Positions 40,338 through 49,169 are shown, counted from the first letter of the stretch. The stretch: DNA of 64,000 bases from Synergistaceae bacterium UBA6083 (GCA_002436015.1 DIXJ01000003.1:1-64000); one strand, 5' to 3'. Notes: generated by a model not told the origin, from the sequence alone. Numbers and translations are program-made.

Positions 40338-40832
40338 TTAATCGATTTTCCTGTAAGCCTGCTTCCTGGCTCCGCAAATGGGGCAGCTGTCCGGGGCTTC
40401 TCCCTCGGCGATATGCCCGCAGACGGTGCAGAGGAAAAGATCGGTCGTTTCCTCCTTGCCGAGGTTCTTCAGGGCTTTTTCGTACAAACCTGCGTGAACC
40501 GCTTCGGCTTTGCCCACCAGGCCCAGCTTTTTCGCGATGTTTTCGGCGTTTTCTTCTTTTGCCGTGGCTATGAAATCCGGGTACATCTTCGTGAATTCGT
40601 AAGTCTCGCCCGCGACGGCTGTCTTGAGATTTTCCTCGGTGGACTGGATCATCCCAAGAGCCTTGAGATGGTCGGCTGCATGGATGGTTTCGGCTTCGGC
40701 CGCGGCCCGGAAAAGTTTCGCCACCTGGTGAAACCCTTCGGCGTCAGCTTGGCGGGCAAAGGCGAGATACTTCCTGTTGGCCATCGATTCTCCCGCGAAC
40801 GCTTCCTTGAGGTTGTCATGGGTTTGCTTCAT
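40338..40832 (-). CDS. rbr: Rubrerythrin
   Basis: 164 residues; reduces hydrogen peroxide in anaerobes. The diiron domain has E-x-x-H-like motifs: G-E-S-M-A-N-R-K-Y near residue 14 and A-E-A-E-T-I-H-A near 47, G-E-T-Y-E near 75, A-E-A-V-H near 108. The C-terminal rubredoxin-like part has C-T-V-C-G and C-P-I-C-G. It has its own strong promoter upstream. Confidence 0.94.
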   Translation of the reverse strand: MKQTHDNLKEAFAGESMANRKYLAFARQADAEGFHQVAKLFRAAAEAETIHAADHLKALGMIQSTEENLKTAVAGETYEFTKMYPDFIATAKEENAENIAKKLGLVGKAEAVHAGLYEKALKNLGKEETTDLFLCTVCGHIAEGEAPDSCPICGARKQAYRKID

Positions 40833-40863
40833 CTTCCAAATCGCCTCCTATTAGTTTGTAATC

Positions 40864-40892
40864 ATTATAGATAAACAGTCATGAAGGGTCAA
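40864..40892 (-). promoter_or_regulatory. Promoter of rubrerythrin
   Basis: On the minus strand TTGACC (40892-40887), 17 bases, TATAAT (40869-40864): near-perfect consensus. The AGGAGG ribosome-binding site lies at about 40850-40845, before ATG 40832. Confidence 0.8.
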
Positions 40893-40908
40893 GGAGGAAT
40901 TTTACCGG

Positions 40909-41964
40909 TCAAGGAACAAAAGCTTTCAGGCAATCCACAACCACCGAAAAATCTCTATCACTCCCGGTTTGGGGGATCGGCAAGCCGACCGTGCGTTTCC
41001 CGAGCCTGAATTCCGCGGGGAAGGAATATCTTAATGCAGGGTTCAGGTTCCAGAGGGAGGGACAGCCGAAACCCGCCTGGTTCAGGAGGCCTGAAAGCTT
41101 TTCCCTATCGCCCAGGACTTCGACGGGTAGGAAGAGAGGGGCCGCGTCATTGCAGACGGACGGGAACAAGGGGGACAGCAAAGTTGAGAGAGCGTGATCC
41201 TCGGAAATCTGCTTTGTCAGCTTTTCCGCGAAGGCCCTTCGCCGGTTGGCTTCCTCACGGAAAGGGGTCCGTTTCAAGACCTCCCAGGATTCACGGTCGG
41301 GGGCTCGAGGCAAGAGTGAAAGGTCTCCGTCCAGATGAGCCTCGGCTCTTTCAAGAAGACGCAACCCGAGATCGAAATCTCCCTTTCGAAAGGAATTGAA
41401 GGCTTCGTTCCTTTCCCTGGCAAGGATCGGATTGGCGGGGTTCAAGGGCGATTCAACCGGGAAACGGGAGACCATGGCTCCTCCGTCAGGTATCTCGAAA
41501 AATTTCCTGAAGCTGAAGAGGGCAAAATCACCGGCAATTCCAATATTTCCCGAAAGGGAGGATCCTGCGCAGTCCTCGATCACGAAAGGGCTATTTTCGG
41601 GGGACCTTGAACGGATCCAGCCCAGGGCTCCCCGGTTGGGGAAGCCAAAGTAGTGGATGAGAAGCACGACATCCGCCCGCGCGGGACCAGGGGAAGGGAA
41701 AACGGGCCGAAAGCCGGAGGCGGTTCCATACCGCCGAATCAGGATGCCTTCTTTTCGAAATGCAGGCGGAAGCGAAGGGCAGGCGTAGGCCGGAAGCCAT
41801 GCTACCCCGGAGAAATCCCGGGTGGCAAGGGTGCGTAGGGCCAGGACAAGAGCGGACCTTCCGCTGTCTGTGGGAACGACAGTTCGCCCGACGTTCCGGA
41901 ACCTGTCAAGAAAACCTTCGACTCCATTTTTCCCCAGGAGGGTGGGATGTCCAGGGCAACTCAT
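40909..41964 (-). CDS. DegT/DnrJ/EryC1-like PLP-dependent aminotransferase, orphan
   Basis: 351 residues from the start at 41964 (M-S-C-P-G-H). Features in family order: D-S-G-R-S-A-L, L-P-A-Y-A-C-P, E-D-C-A-G-S-S-L-S-G, and A-L-F-S-F-R-K-F-F with a lysine in the position that binds PLP, followed by G-G-A-M-V. Families of this type modify nucleotide sugars, but no sugar-nucleotide gene lies nearby. It is divergent from the methyltransferase gene. Confidence 0.75.
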   Translation of the reverse strand: MSCPGHPTLLGKNGVEGFLDRFRNVGRTVVPTDSGRSALVLALRTLATRDFSGVAWLPAYACPSLPPAFRKEGILIRRYGTASGFRPVFPSPGPARADVVLLIHYFGFPNRGALGWIRSRSPENSPFVIEDCAGSSLSGNIGIAGDFALFSFRKFFEIPDGGAMVSRFPVESPLNPANPILARERNEAFNSFRKGDFDLGLRLLERAEAHLDGDLSLLPRAPDRESWEVLKRTPFREEANRRRAFAEKLTKQISEDHALSTLLSPLFPSVCNDAAPLFLPVEVLGDREKLSGLLNQAGFGCPSLWNLNPALRYSFPAEFRLGKRTVGLPIPQTGSDRDFSVVVDCLKAFVP

Positions 41965-42038
41965 AGCGTTATCATAGCAGGCAGGAAAGTCCTTTGCCGA
42001 AGAGGCATGCCTTTGCTGGGGACCGAGGAGAGGGCCGG

Positions 42039-42680
42039 ATGGAAAAGCCGTTTGATAAGGTTGCACCCTACTATGACAGGTGGATCGGTCGATTCATGTC
42101 CGGCCGCATGGACCGGATGGCCGATCTCCTCTCCTGCTCCCCGGATGAAATCGTCCTTGACCTGGGCGGTGGAACGGGACTTTTTGCACGCCGCCTGCTC
42201 GGCCGCTGCGGTGAAATCCATCTCCTGGACGAAAGTCCCCAAATGGTTGAACAAGCCCGTCATGGGGAAATAAAAACATGGGTCGGATGCGGGACGGAGA
42301 CTCCCTATCCGGACCGGTTCTTTGATGCGGTCGTCCTCTCGGATGTTTTTCATCACATCAGGGATCAGGACCTCTTGCTTGACGAGGTCTTTCGGCTGTT
42401 GAAGCCAGGAGGGCGTCTTCTCGTGAACGAAGTGGACCTGGACCGTTTTTGGGGACGGGTTGCGGGGTGGCTTGAAACCCTCCTTTTTACCCAAGTTTTC
42501 CCGACCGGTTTTCAACACCTCTGCACCCGGCTGGAAAAACGCGGATTCAGGCTTGTTGACGAGGTGCGGGATTCCTGGAGCTTCATTGCCCTTTGGAAAC
42601 TCGATGATCCTTCACTCGGGGGATTTTCGGTGTCGCATGCGAAGCTCCCTGAGGACATCGACCGGTTTCAGGTCCAGTGA
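42039..42680 (+). CDS. SAM-dependent methyltransferase (class I)
   Basis: 213 residues. Motif I V-L-D-L-G-G-G-T-G-L-F-A (about residues 38-49), motif II-like L-L-D-E-S-P-Q-M, and V-V-L-S-D-V-F-H-H-I before the long C-terminal part. Resembles UbiE/COQ5-type enzymes; substrate unknown. Start 42039 follows GGAGAGGG. Its last 69 bases overlap hisIE on the other strand, a true convergent overlap. Confidence 0.8.
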   Translation: MEKPFDKVAPYYDRWIGRFMSGRMDRMADLLSCSPDEIVLDLGGGTGLFARRLLGRCGEIHLLDESPQMVEQARHGEIKTWVGCGTETPYPDRFFDAVVLSDVFHHIRDQDLLLDEVFRLLKPGGRLLVNEVDLDRFWGRVAGWLETLLFTQVFPTGFQHLCTRLEKRGFRLVDEVRDSWSFIALWKLDDPSLGGFSVSHAKLPEDIDRFQVQ

Positions 42681-43241
42681 GATCAAGGCGACAAGCAGGT
42701 GGTATAGAAGGTCAGCGGCCTCATAACGGGTTCCTTCCCGGTCTCCCAGGGCGACCGCAAGGGCTGTTTCAACCCCCTCTTCGCCAACTTTCTGGGCGAT
42801 CCTGGAAGGTCCCTCGCTGAGCAGCCGGGCCGTATAGCTCTTTTCGACCGGGGCGTGGCGTCTTTCCTGCAGAAGCCTCCAGAGTTGTCCCCAAAAAGTG
42901 CAATCGTTTCCACCCTCGCCCCAGAGTGAGCGGAAGAAACAGGTCCTTTCGCCCGTATGGCAGGCTGGCCCAGCGGGTTCGACAAGGGCGAGCAAGGTAT
43001 CCCCGTCACAATCGATCTTCATTTCAATGACACGCATCGTGTTGCCGCTTGTTTCGCCCTTTTTCCAAAGGCGATTGCGAGAGCGGCTAAAAAAAATCAA
43101 CTGTCCGGTTCGCACCGTTTCCTCAAGAGCCTCCTTGTTCGACCAGGCGACCATCAGGACTTCACCGGATTCCGCATCCTGTGTCACGACCGGGACCAGT
43201 CCGCTCGAGTCAAACCGGATCTCGTCAGTGGCAAAAGTCAT
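42612..43241 (-). CDS. hisIE: Bifunctional phosphoribosyl-AMP cyclohydrolase / phosphoribosyl-ATP pyrophosphatase
   Basis: 209 residues. N-terminal HisI: R-T-G-Q-L-I-F-F-S-R-S and C-D-G-D-T-L-L-A-L-V, and C-H-T-G-E-R-T-C-F-F with metal-binding cysteines. C-terminal HisE: V-G-E-E-G-V-E-T-A-L-A, A-A-D-L-L-Y-H-L-L-V-A-L. Catalyses steps 2 and 3 of histidine synthesis. Its stop overlaps the methyltransferase gene; its start overlaps hisF by 4 bases. Confidence 0.94.
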   Translation of the reverse strand: MTFATDEIRFDSSGLVPVVTQDAESGEVLMVAWSNKEALEETVRTGQLIFFSRSRNRLWKKGETSGNTMRVIEMKIDCDGDTLLALVEPAGPACHTGERTCFFRSLWGEGGNDCTFWGQLWRLLQERRHAPVEKSYTARLLSEGPSRIAQKVGEEGVETALAVALGDREGTRYEAADLLYHLLVALISLDLKPVDVLRELRMRHRKSPE

Positions 43242-44014
43242 GGATTTTTCCTCCCAACACCGAAACGTACCGGGACTCCAGCTTTTGCCAGGTCTGACTT
43301 GACTTGCCCGATTCCCAGGACACCGTAATGAAAGATGGAAGCGGCAAGGGCCGCGTCGGCACCTGCTTCGAAGGCGAGTCGCATATCCTCTGCGGATCCC
43401 GCTCCTCCGGAGGCGATGAGGGGAACGGAGACGGCCTCGGACACTTTCCTGAGCAGGTCGAGGTCGTAGCCCTCGTTCGTTCCGTCCCTGTCCATGCTCG
43501 TGAGGAGGATCTCACCGCAGCCAAGCCGGAACCCTTCCCTGGCCCAATCGACGGCGTCAAGGCCCGTCGGGGTCCGACCACCTTCCACGAGAACCTCCCA
43601 ATGGCCTTCGGTCGTTTGTCGGGCGTCGATGGCCAGCACGACAGCCTGGCGGCCCAGGGTCCGTGCACACTCCGTTATCAGGTCAGGGTTGCGCACGGCG
43701 GCGGTGTTGAGGGAAACCTTGTCTGCCCCAAGCGCCACGATTTCCCTGGCCTGTTCAGGTTCAGAGATGCCGCCTCCCACGGTGAAAGGAATGAAGAGCT
43801 GGTCAGCTACGGATCTTACCCAGTCGGGCATGGTCCTCCGCCTCTCTGCCGAAGCCGAAATATCCAGGAAAACGAGTTCGTCGGCCCCCTCGTTCATATA
43901 GGTTCTTGCGAGTTCAGCCGGGTCTCCCGCGTCACGGAGATTCAAAAACTGTATTCCCTTTACGACTCTTCCTTTCCTGATGTCGAGGCACGGGATGATC
44001 CGTTTCATCAGCAT
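43238..44014 (-). CDS. hisF: Imidazole glycerol phosphate synthase, cyclase subunit HisF
   Basis: 258 residues, a TIM barrel. Seen: R-I-I-P-C-L-D-I-R-K-G-R-V-V-K-G near the start (catalytic Asp 11 region), D-I-S-A-S, V-G-G-G-I, S-L-N-T-A, and D-R-D-G-T-N-E-G-Y-D. It pairs with HisH to form imidazole glycerol phosphate and AICAR. Overlaps hisA by 7 bases and hisIE by 4. Confidence 0.95.
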   Translation of the reverse strand: MLMKRIIPCLDIRKGRVVKGIQFLNLRDAGDPAELARTYMNEGADELVFLDISASAERRRTMPDWVRSVADQLFIPFTVGGGISEPEQAREIVALGADKVSLNTAAVRNPDLITECARTLGRQAVVLAIDARQTTEGHWEVLVEGGRTPTGLDAVDWAREGFRLGCGEILLTSMDRDGTNEGYDLDLLRKVSEAVSVPLIASGGAGSAEDMRLAFEAGADAALAASIFHYGVLGIGQVKSDLAKAGVPVRFGVGRKNP

Positions 44015-44727
44015 GGCCGCTCCACCTCCAAGGCTTGTTCGAGGGTCAGTGCCCCTTCGTAGAGTGCCTTTCCCACCACTGCGTCCGACATGCCCAATTT
44101 TTCCAGTGCCTTCAGGTCATCAAGGCTGGCTATGCCGCCGGCTGCCGTGAGGGCCATTCCCGGGAGGGCTTCGCGAAGCTCCCGGTAAAGTTCCAGGTCG
44201 GGTCCTATGCCGGTTCCGTCGCGATCGACCGCAGTGACAAGGATTTGCCGGAATCCCGCCGAAAGAAGTCCCTCCAGGATTTCTTGTGGAGAAAGTTCGA
44301 GTTCCTCGGTCCATCCGCGGATGGAAACGCGCCCGCCTTTCAAGTCTACAGCCGGGATGATTCGCTCCCCGAACCGTTCGTGTAGTCCTTCCGGGGCTTT
44401 AGGGGATGAAAAGAGGAGGCTTCCGACCATCGCGAAAGAGGCCCCCGATGAGAGAATCCTGTCGATGGAATCGGCAGAGCGTAAACCTCCGCCGTACCGG
44501 ATGGAAAGGCCAAGGGCCGATAAATCCGGCAAGAGCCCGGCATGGCGCGGTTCTCCCAGCCTCGCCCCCTCCAGGTCGACGACATGGAGGCGTTGGCAGC
44601 CGGCCGAAATGAAAGCCCGCGCGACGGCAAGGGGATCTTCGGCGTAATCGGTTCTCGCGGAGAATTCTCCCCTTGTGAGCCGGACGACTTTGCCTTCGTA
44701 CAGGTCGATCGCCGGCCAGATTTTCAT
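44008..44727 (-). CDS. hisA: ProFAR isomerase HisA
   Basis: 239 residues, a TIM barrel isomerising the ProFAR ring-opened intermediate. Seen: I-W-P-A-I-D-L-Y-E-G-K-V-V-R-L-T-R-G-E with the catalytic Asp, H-V-V-D-L-E-G-A, I-R-Y-G-G-G-L-R, and D-R-D-G-T-G in the second half. Overlaps hisH by 4 bases. Confidence 0.95.
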   Translation of the reverse strand: MKIWPAIDLYEGKVVRLTRGEFSARTDYAEDPLAVARAFISAGCQRLHVVDLEGARLGEPRHAGLLPDLSALGLSIRYGGGLRSADSIDRILSSGASFAMVGSLLFSSPKAPEGLHERFGERIIPAVDLKGGRVSIRGWTEELELSPQEILEGLLSAGFRQILVTAVDRDGTGIGPDLELYRELREALPGMALTAAGGIASLDDLKALEKLGMSDAVVGKALYEGALTLEQALEVERPC

Positions 44728-45344
44728 GGGCGTCCCTCCGTCAGGCTGTCGATGAAGGTCCGCAAGAGACGTAAGCCCTCGGTTCCGCTACGTTCCGGGT
44801 GAAACTGGAAACCCGCGATGTTCCCCTTCATGGACACCGAACTGAAGCAAAGGCCGTCCACTATGGTTTCAGCAAGAGAGATGTCCGTTACCGGAGCGGC
44901 GTAACCATGGACAAAATAAGCGTCAAGCCCTTCGGGGAAGAGCTCGGTAATCCCACGGGCATCCCGTACCCAGTGGACACGGTTCCAACCCATGTGGGGG
45001 GATTTCTTCAATCCTGCCAGCGGGACAACTTCCCCGGAAAAGAACCCCAGGCCCTCCGTCCGGCCATCCTCCAGGCTTGCGGTGTAAAGGAGCTGCATCC
45101 CCAGGCAGATCCCAAGAAGCGGCTTGCCGGAGTCGGTCCAGTTATGAAGGGCTTCCGGCCAACCCCTGCTAGCAAGTTCTTCCTTTGCGGGGGGGAAGGC
45201 TCCTACGCCGGGAAGGATGAGAAGGGAGAAGTCCACATCCAGGTCTTCGGGGCTTGCCATGAGTTTTGATGCGTATCCCAGGTGCTTCAGGGCACGCAAT
45301 GCGTTCCCCAGGTTTCCGGCCCCGTAGTCGATGACGCCGATCAT
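44724..45344 (-). CDS. hisH: Imidazole glycerol phosphate synthase, glutamine amidotransferase subunit HisH
   Basis: 206 residues. Catalytic triad positions are seen: G-I-C-L-G-M-Q-L-L (nucleophile C), and F-Q-F-H-P-E-R-S-G near the C-terminus (H and E). It feeds ammonia from glutamine to HisF. Overlaps hisB and hisA by 4 bases each. Confidence 0.95.
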   Translation of the reverse strand: MIGVIDYGAGNLGNALRALKHLGYASKLMASPEDLDVDFSLLILPGVGAFPPAKEELASRGWPEALHNWTDSGKPLLGICLGMQLLYTASLEDGRTEGLGFFSGEVVPLAGLKKSPHMGWNRVHWVRDARGITELFPEGLDAYFVHGYAAPVTDISLAETIVDGLCFSSVSMKGNIAGFQFHPERSGTEGLRLLRTFIDSLTEGRP

Positions 45345-45916
45345 ACCCAGATCCCCTTGGTGCTGGACTCCATGGTCGAGGGGACAAGGGCCGCCTTCAA
45401 TGCCCTGCCGACTCCCTTGAAAATGGCCTCCGAGAGGTGATGGGAATTGTCCACGGCCAGGGCATGGAGATGGAGAGTAAGCCTGGATTCCCTGGAGAAC
45501 GCGGTCCAGAACTCCCGGACCAGTTCCGTGTCGAAGTCACCGCATCGCGAGGTGGGAAAAGCCGCATCCCAGCTTAGCCCGCCACGTCCGCTGATGTCCA
45601 GTGCGACCAGGACAAGCGTGCCATCCATTGGGAGGGCAATCGAACCGTATCGTTCGCAGGGGCCCTTCCGGAAAAGATCGAGGAATGCAGCCCCCATCAA
45701 TATTCCCGCATCTTCAGTAAGGTGATGCGCATCGACTCCCGTGTCCCCGGAAGCGCACAGGTACCCGGAGATGCCTGCATGGTGGAGGAAAAGGTCGATC
45801 ATATGGTTGAGGAAGCCACAAGGACTTTCCATGCGGTTTTTTTCCCCTGCAGGCAGGAATTCGAAAGAGATTTGCGTTTCCAAAGAATGTCTCTCATATC
45901 GCTTTGTCATTTTCAT
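45341..45916 (-). CDS. hisB: Imidazoleglycerol-phosphate dehydratase
   Basis: 191 residues, only the dehydratase domain; the phosphatase domain fused to it in E. coli is absent. Metal-ligand motifs: F-L-N-H-M-I-D-L-F-L-H-H-A (two histidines), D-A-H-H-L-T-E-D, and D-N-S-H-H-L-S-E-A. ATG 45916 or 45910 are both possible; the first overlaps hisG by 23 bases. It makes imidazole acetol phosphate. Confidence 0.94.
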   Translation of the reverse strand: MKMTKRYERHSLETQISFEFLPAGEKNRMESPCGFLNHMIDLFLHHAGISGYLCASGDTGVDAHHLTEDAGILMGAAFLDLFRKGPCERYGSIALPMDGTLVLVALDISGRGGLSWDAAFPTSRCGDFDTELVREFWTAFSRESRLTLHLHALAVDNSHHLSEAIFKGVGRALKAALVPSTMESSTKGIWV

Positions 45917-46556
45917 CGCCCGCTTTCTTTGAAGGAGATGCGAACTTTCCGATTATTTCCTCGATGGCATCCCAGGCCAGTTGGAGGCTCTTGTGGCTCG
46001 AGACGAACTTCAGGCTGACCGGAGCGATTTCGGCGATGACGGATAGGGCGTTTGCCCTGAGAGTCGAACCCGTCTGGACGATATCCACGATGCAGTCGCT
46101 CAGTCCAAGGCGGGGGGCCATCTCAATAGATCCGTTCAGGTGCACGAATTCCACCTGGATTCCCCTTTCCGCAAAATACTCTTCAGCGATCCGGGGGTAC
46201 TTTGTCGCGATCCGGAGCCCCATGACCTGGCTTTCATGACCGAGAAAAAGGTTTGCCACCTTTTTCGGGCCGGCAAGAACGATTCGACATGCGCCCCTGC
46301 CCGTGTCTCGAAGTTCGACAAGAGAGGCTCCCGTTTCCCAGATGACATCCGAGCCCGCAAGGGCCAAATCCGCGATCCCGTAATGAACGTAAACAGGGAC
46401 ATCCATCGGCTTGGCCAGCAGGAAACGGAATCCCTCTTCCTGGATGACCAGCGAACGGCCCCTTTCCTTCAGGCGGCCGGTCGGGATGTCTAATTCCTGC
46501 AGGACTTCAATCGCTTCATCCAGTACTCTCCCGGTTGGCAGGCAAAGGGTGAACAT
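45894..46556 (-). CDS. hisG: ATP phosphoribosyltransferase, short form HisG(S)
   Basis: 220 residues, the short form without the C-terminal regulatory domain, which requires HisZ. Seen: L-C-L-P-T-G-R-V-L-D-E-A, D-V-P-V-Y-V-H-Y-G-I-A-D-L-A-L-A-G, R-I-A-T-K-Y-P, and the PRPP loop D-I-V-Q-T-G-S-T-L. First step of the pathway. Overlaps hisZ by one base. Confidence 0.95.
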   Translation of the reverse strand: MFTLCLPTGRVLDEAIEVLQELDIPTGRLKERGRSLVIQEEGFRFLLAKPMDVPVYVHYGIADLALAGSDVIWETGASLVELRDTGRGACRIVLAGPKKVANLFLGHESQVMGLRIATKYPRIAEEYFAERGIQVEFVHLNGSIEMAPRLGLSDCIVDIVQTGSTLRANALSVIAEIAPVSLKFVSSHKSLQLAWDAIEEIIGKFASPSKKAGDENDKAI

Positions 46557-47737
46557 CAGGAGGCCCCCTTGTTTCCATTTCCCGGGTCGAGTTCATAGGC
46601 TGTGCAGGCGGGAAGGTCGATCCACCAGCCGTAGCCCCTCGTCCGGGCGAGCTGGATCGCGCCTTCACGGTGTTCCTGCCAGCTCAACTCGACGCGATAG
46701 CCGGACGAGATAAAATCGTCAGCCCGTTCAAGGGCGACCCGGGAAGAGAGTTTACCGCACCAGGCGACCGCAGGAATTGCCCCTTCCGCGCGAGAAAGAG
46801 AGGCAACCGCTCTCAAATCCAGTCCGAAACCAAGGGCCTGCCCGACAATGCCGTACTGTTCCAGCAAGCCGTCGTAACGTCCTCCGCCCCCGAGGCTGAC
46901 TCCTGCATTTCCGGAAAAGATCTCGAAGACAGGGCCGCTATAGTATTCCAATTCCCTTGCAAGGGCTAGGTCGAGCCTTAGGTTTTCTCCAAGCCCCAGT
47001 TCCCCCAGGGCCTGGACAATCAATTCGAGATCTCGTAGCGGCACCGTTTCCCCGAAAAGGGCCCGGGCTTCCTCCAGTGTTTTCGCTGCGTTTCCCCTCA
47101 ATCGGGGGATGCTCGAGAGGCGTTTCCTCACGGCCTTCGGCAAGTGAAAATCCTCCAGCGAAGAGAAATAGGCATCGTATCGGCGCTCCAGCAGGGCCCG
47201 CATCAGGGGGGCGGCAACGGTACGTTCGACTCCGGACATGGCCTCCCGGAGGAAACCCGCATGCCCGAGCACGACAACCGGTGAATGGATGCCGAGCTGT
47301 CTCAGGGATCTCAGGAGAAGGGCTGTAACCTCCACGTCCGCTCCTTCTCCCTCCCATCCCAGGAGCTCTGCCCCGAACTGGATCTTTTCAAAATCAGTCT
47401 CAGGTGGAATCGGGGCCCTGTAAAGGGGACCCGCGTAGCAGAGCCGCAAGGGGCGTTCCTGGGGCGAGTAATGGGTAGAAAGGTAGGCAACAGCGGCCAA
47501 GGTCATGTCCGCCCGCAGGCAACAGGCCTCGCTCGAAGGCGTGTAGACCGGGATAAGGCGTTTTCGGAACCTCGGGGGGAATTTATCCCATGCGGATTCC
47601 AAAAGCTGCAAGCCCGGTGCATAAAAAGGGATGTAGCCGTACGCTGAGAAGGTTTCGAAAAATGTCCGCCTGCATCGCTCGACCCTTTCGGCCTCATCTC
47701 CCCCGAGGGTCCGTGTTCCTTTCGGCAGGCGGCTCAA
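46556..47737 (-). CDS. hisZ: ATP phosphoribosyltransferase regulatory subunit HisZ
   Basis: 393 residues, a histidyl-tRNA synthetase paralogue that lacks synthetase activity and regulates short HisG. Motif-2-like C-L-R-A-D-M-T-L-A and the G-G-G-R-Y-D-G-L-L segment are clear. The start is TTG at 47737 (M-S-R-L-P-K-G), overlapping hisD by 4 bases as TTGA. Confidence 0.92.
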   Translation of the reverse strand: MSRLPKGTRTLGGDEAERVERCRRTFFETFSAYGYIPFYAPGLQLLESAWDKFPPRFRKRLIPVYTPSSEACCLRADMTLAAVAYLSTHYSPQERPLRLCYAGPLYRAPIPPETDFEKIQFGAELLGWEGEGADVEVTALLLRSLRQLGIHSPVVVLGHAGFLREAMSGVERTVAAPLMRALLERRYDAYFSSLEDFHLPKAVRKRLSSIPRLRGNAAKTLEEARALFGETVPLRDLELIVQALGELGLGENLRLDLALARELEYYSGPVFEIFSGNAGVSLGGGGRYDGLLEQYGIVGQALGFGLDLRAVASLSRAEGAIPAVAWCGKLSSRVALERADDFISSGYRVELSWQEHREGAIQLARTRGYGWWIDLPACTAYELDPGNGNKGAS

Positions 47738-48996
47738 CTGTTAGCTTCTCCCCTCAGGCGCATCGCCAGTGCATGGGCATGGAGTCCCTCCGCAAGGGCC
47801 ATGCATTCACCGGGTTTCGAAAGGTTCCTGGCCGCATCTTTTGACATTTCCAGGTGCGTCAGGGGCCTCAGGAACGTTCCGACCCACAAGCCTCCGGAGA
47901 ATCGAGCTCGGCCTTCTGTGGGAAGGACGTGGTTCGTTCCGGCGATATAGTCTCCAAAAGCTTCGGCGGATTGGTGCCCGAGAAATGCGGCTCCGTAGGC
48001 CGTACACTCCTTCAGGACTTCCCTCGGGTTTTCCACGGCCAGTTCGAGGTGCTCGGGGGCGGTCCTGTTTGCGGTCGCAATGGCTTCTTCAAGGGTGCAG
48101 ACCGCGACCGTTCCCGAGGCAGACCATGCCTGGAGAGCCGTCTTTCCTGTCGGGAGTCTGGAGAGGAGGTGATCGACCTGGGTGAGAGTCTGGTAAGCCA
48201 GGGTTTGGTCAAGGCAATAGAGAGAAACGCGTGCATCGGGGTCGTGTTCGGCCTGGGCCAGCAGGTCCGCAGCCAGCACAGCCGGGTTTGCGGTCCGGTC
48301 GGCGATGATGAAGACCTCGCTCGGGCCAGCAAGGCTATCGATGCCCACCTTGCCGAAAAGTTGCCTTTTGGCTTCCGTGACGTAAGCGTTCCCGGGTCCC
48401 ACCAAGAGGTCAACCGGGGGTATTCCCGGAAGGCCGCGAGCAAGCGCGCCAACCCCCTGGGCTCCGCCTACGGCAAGGACCTCCGGGATTCCCAGGAGTG
48501 CGAGGGTGCCCAGGATCGGTTTGGAAATGCCGCAACTGCCGCGCGGGGGCGAAAAAGCAACGATCCGGGAGACCCCGGCCTCCTGTGCGGGAACCACTCC
48601 CATAACAGCTGTGCTGACAAGAGGGTAACGCCCGCCCGGCACATAAACCCCGGCACTCCTGACCGGCAGGAAACGCATTCCGGCCTGGATACCGGGAGAA
48701 ATCTCCCATTCCTGGTCCTTGAAAAGGGCCTTTTGCGCCTTATGGAAGGAACGGACATGGTCGATCGCGATTTCCACGGCTTGGCGGAGGGTTTTGTCCA
48801 TCTGGGCGAGTGCCGTGTTCAGAGTTTTCTCGCGGATCAGGATCGGGCCTTCGTAATCGTCAAGCTGGTGGTTAAGCTCGGACAAAGCTCTCTCTCCATC
48901 CCGGTAGACGCGATCAAGAATCGAACGGACCCGTTCCGAAACTGAGCGGTCGACAGCTTCGCGCTCAACGAGCGCGGGTGCCTTGAGATTGATCAT
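47734..48996 (-). CDS. hisD: Histidinol dehydrogenase
   Basis: 420 residues, the last two steps to histidine. Seen: Y-V-P-G-G-R-Y-P-L-V-S-T-A, G-V-G-A, V-G-P-G-N-A-Y-V-T-E-A-K, G-P-S-E-V, the zinc ligands E-H-D-P-D-A region, and T-N-H-V-L-P-T. It leads the minus-strand operon hisD-Z-G-B-H-A-F-IE, all overlapping. hisC and a histidinol phosphatase are absent from the operon. Confidence 0.95.
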   Translation of the reverse strand: MINLKAPALVEREAVDRSVSERVRSILDRVYRDGERALSELNHQLDDYEGPILIREKTLNTALAQMDKTLRQAVEIAIDHVRSFHKAQKALFKDQEWEISPGIQAGMRFLPVRSAGVYVPGGRYPLVSTAVMGVVPAQEAGVSRIVAFSPPRGSCGISKPILGTLALLGIPEVLAVGGAQGVGALARGLPGIPPVDLLVGPGNAYVTEAKRQLFGKVGIDSLAGPSEVFIIADRTANPAVLAADLLAQAEHDPDARVSLYCLDQTLAYQTLTQVDHLLSRLPTGKTALQAWSASGTVAVCTLEEAIATANRTAPEHLELAVENPREVLKECTAYGAAFLGHQSAEAFGDYIAGTNHVLPTEGRARFSGGLWVGTFLRPLTHLEMSKDAARNLSKPGECMALAEGLHAHALAMRLRGEANS

Positions 48997-49052
48997 GGCA
49001 AACTCCTTTATCGATTTAGTATAATAGCAGAGTGAGTATTGGCGCGGTTTGC

Positions 49053-49082
49053 ATCATATCACGGCACCCAAATCCCTGTAAA
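49053..49082 (-). promoter_or_regulatory. Putative promoter of the histidine operon
   Basis: On the minus strand TTTACA (49082-49077), 18-base spacer, TATGAT (49058-49053), about 55 bases before the hisD start. A second AT-rich -10-like TATACT lies near 49020. Confidence 0.5.
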
Positions 49083-49140
49083 GTATCCCTTGGAAAAGGA
49101 AGTCGTTTCTTCGCGACCCGTTGGAAGAGCGGCAAGCTGT

Positions 49141-49169
49141 TCGACAAACCGGTCCCCAGTTGTTAAAAT
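49141..49169 (+). promoter_or_regulatory. Putative promoter of radA
   Basis: TCGACA (49141-49146), 17 bases, TAAAAT (49164-49169), 50 bases before ATG 49219. Confidence 0.55.

Noticed and set aside
47854..48945. 363-codon open frame antisense to hisD
   Set aside because: Covers hisD, which is unmistakable, and has no family motif or ribosome-binding site.
48997..49052. Histidine leader peptide with consecutive His codons
   Set aside because: The short leader of the his operon has no histidine-rich open frame.
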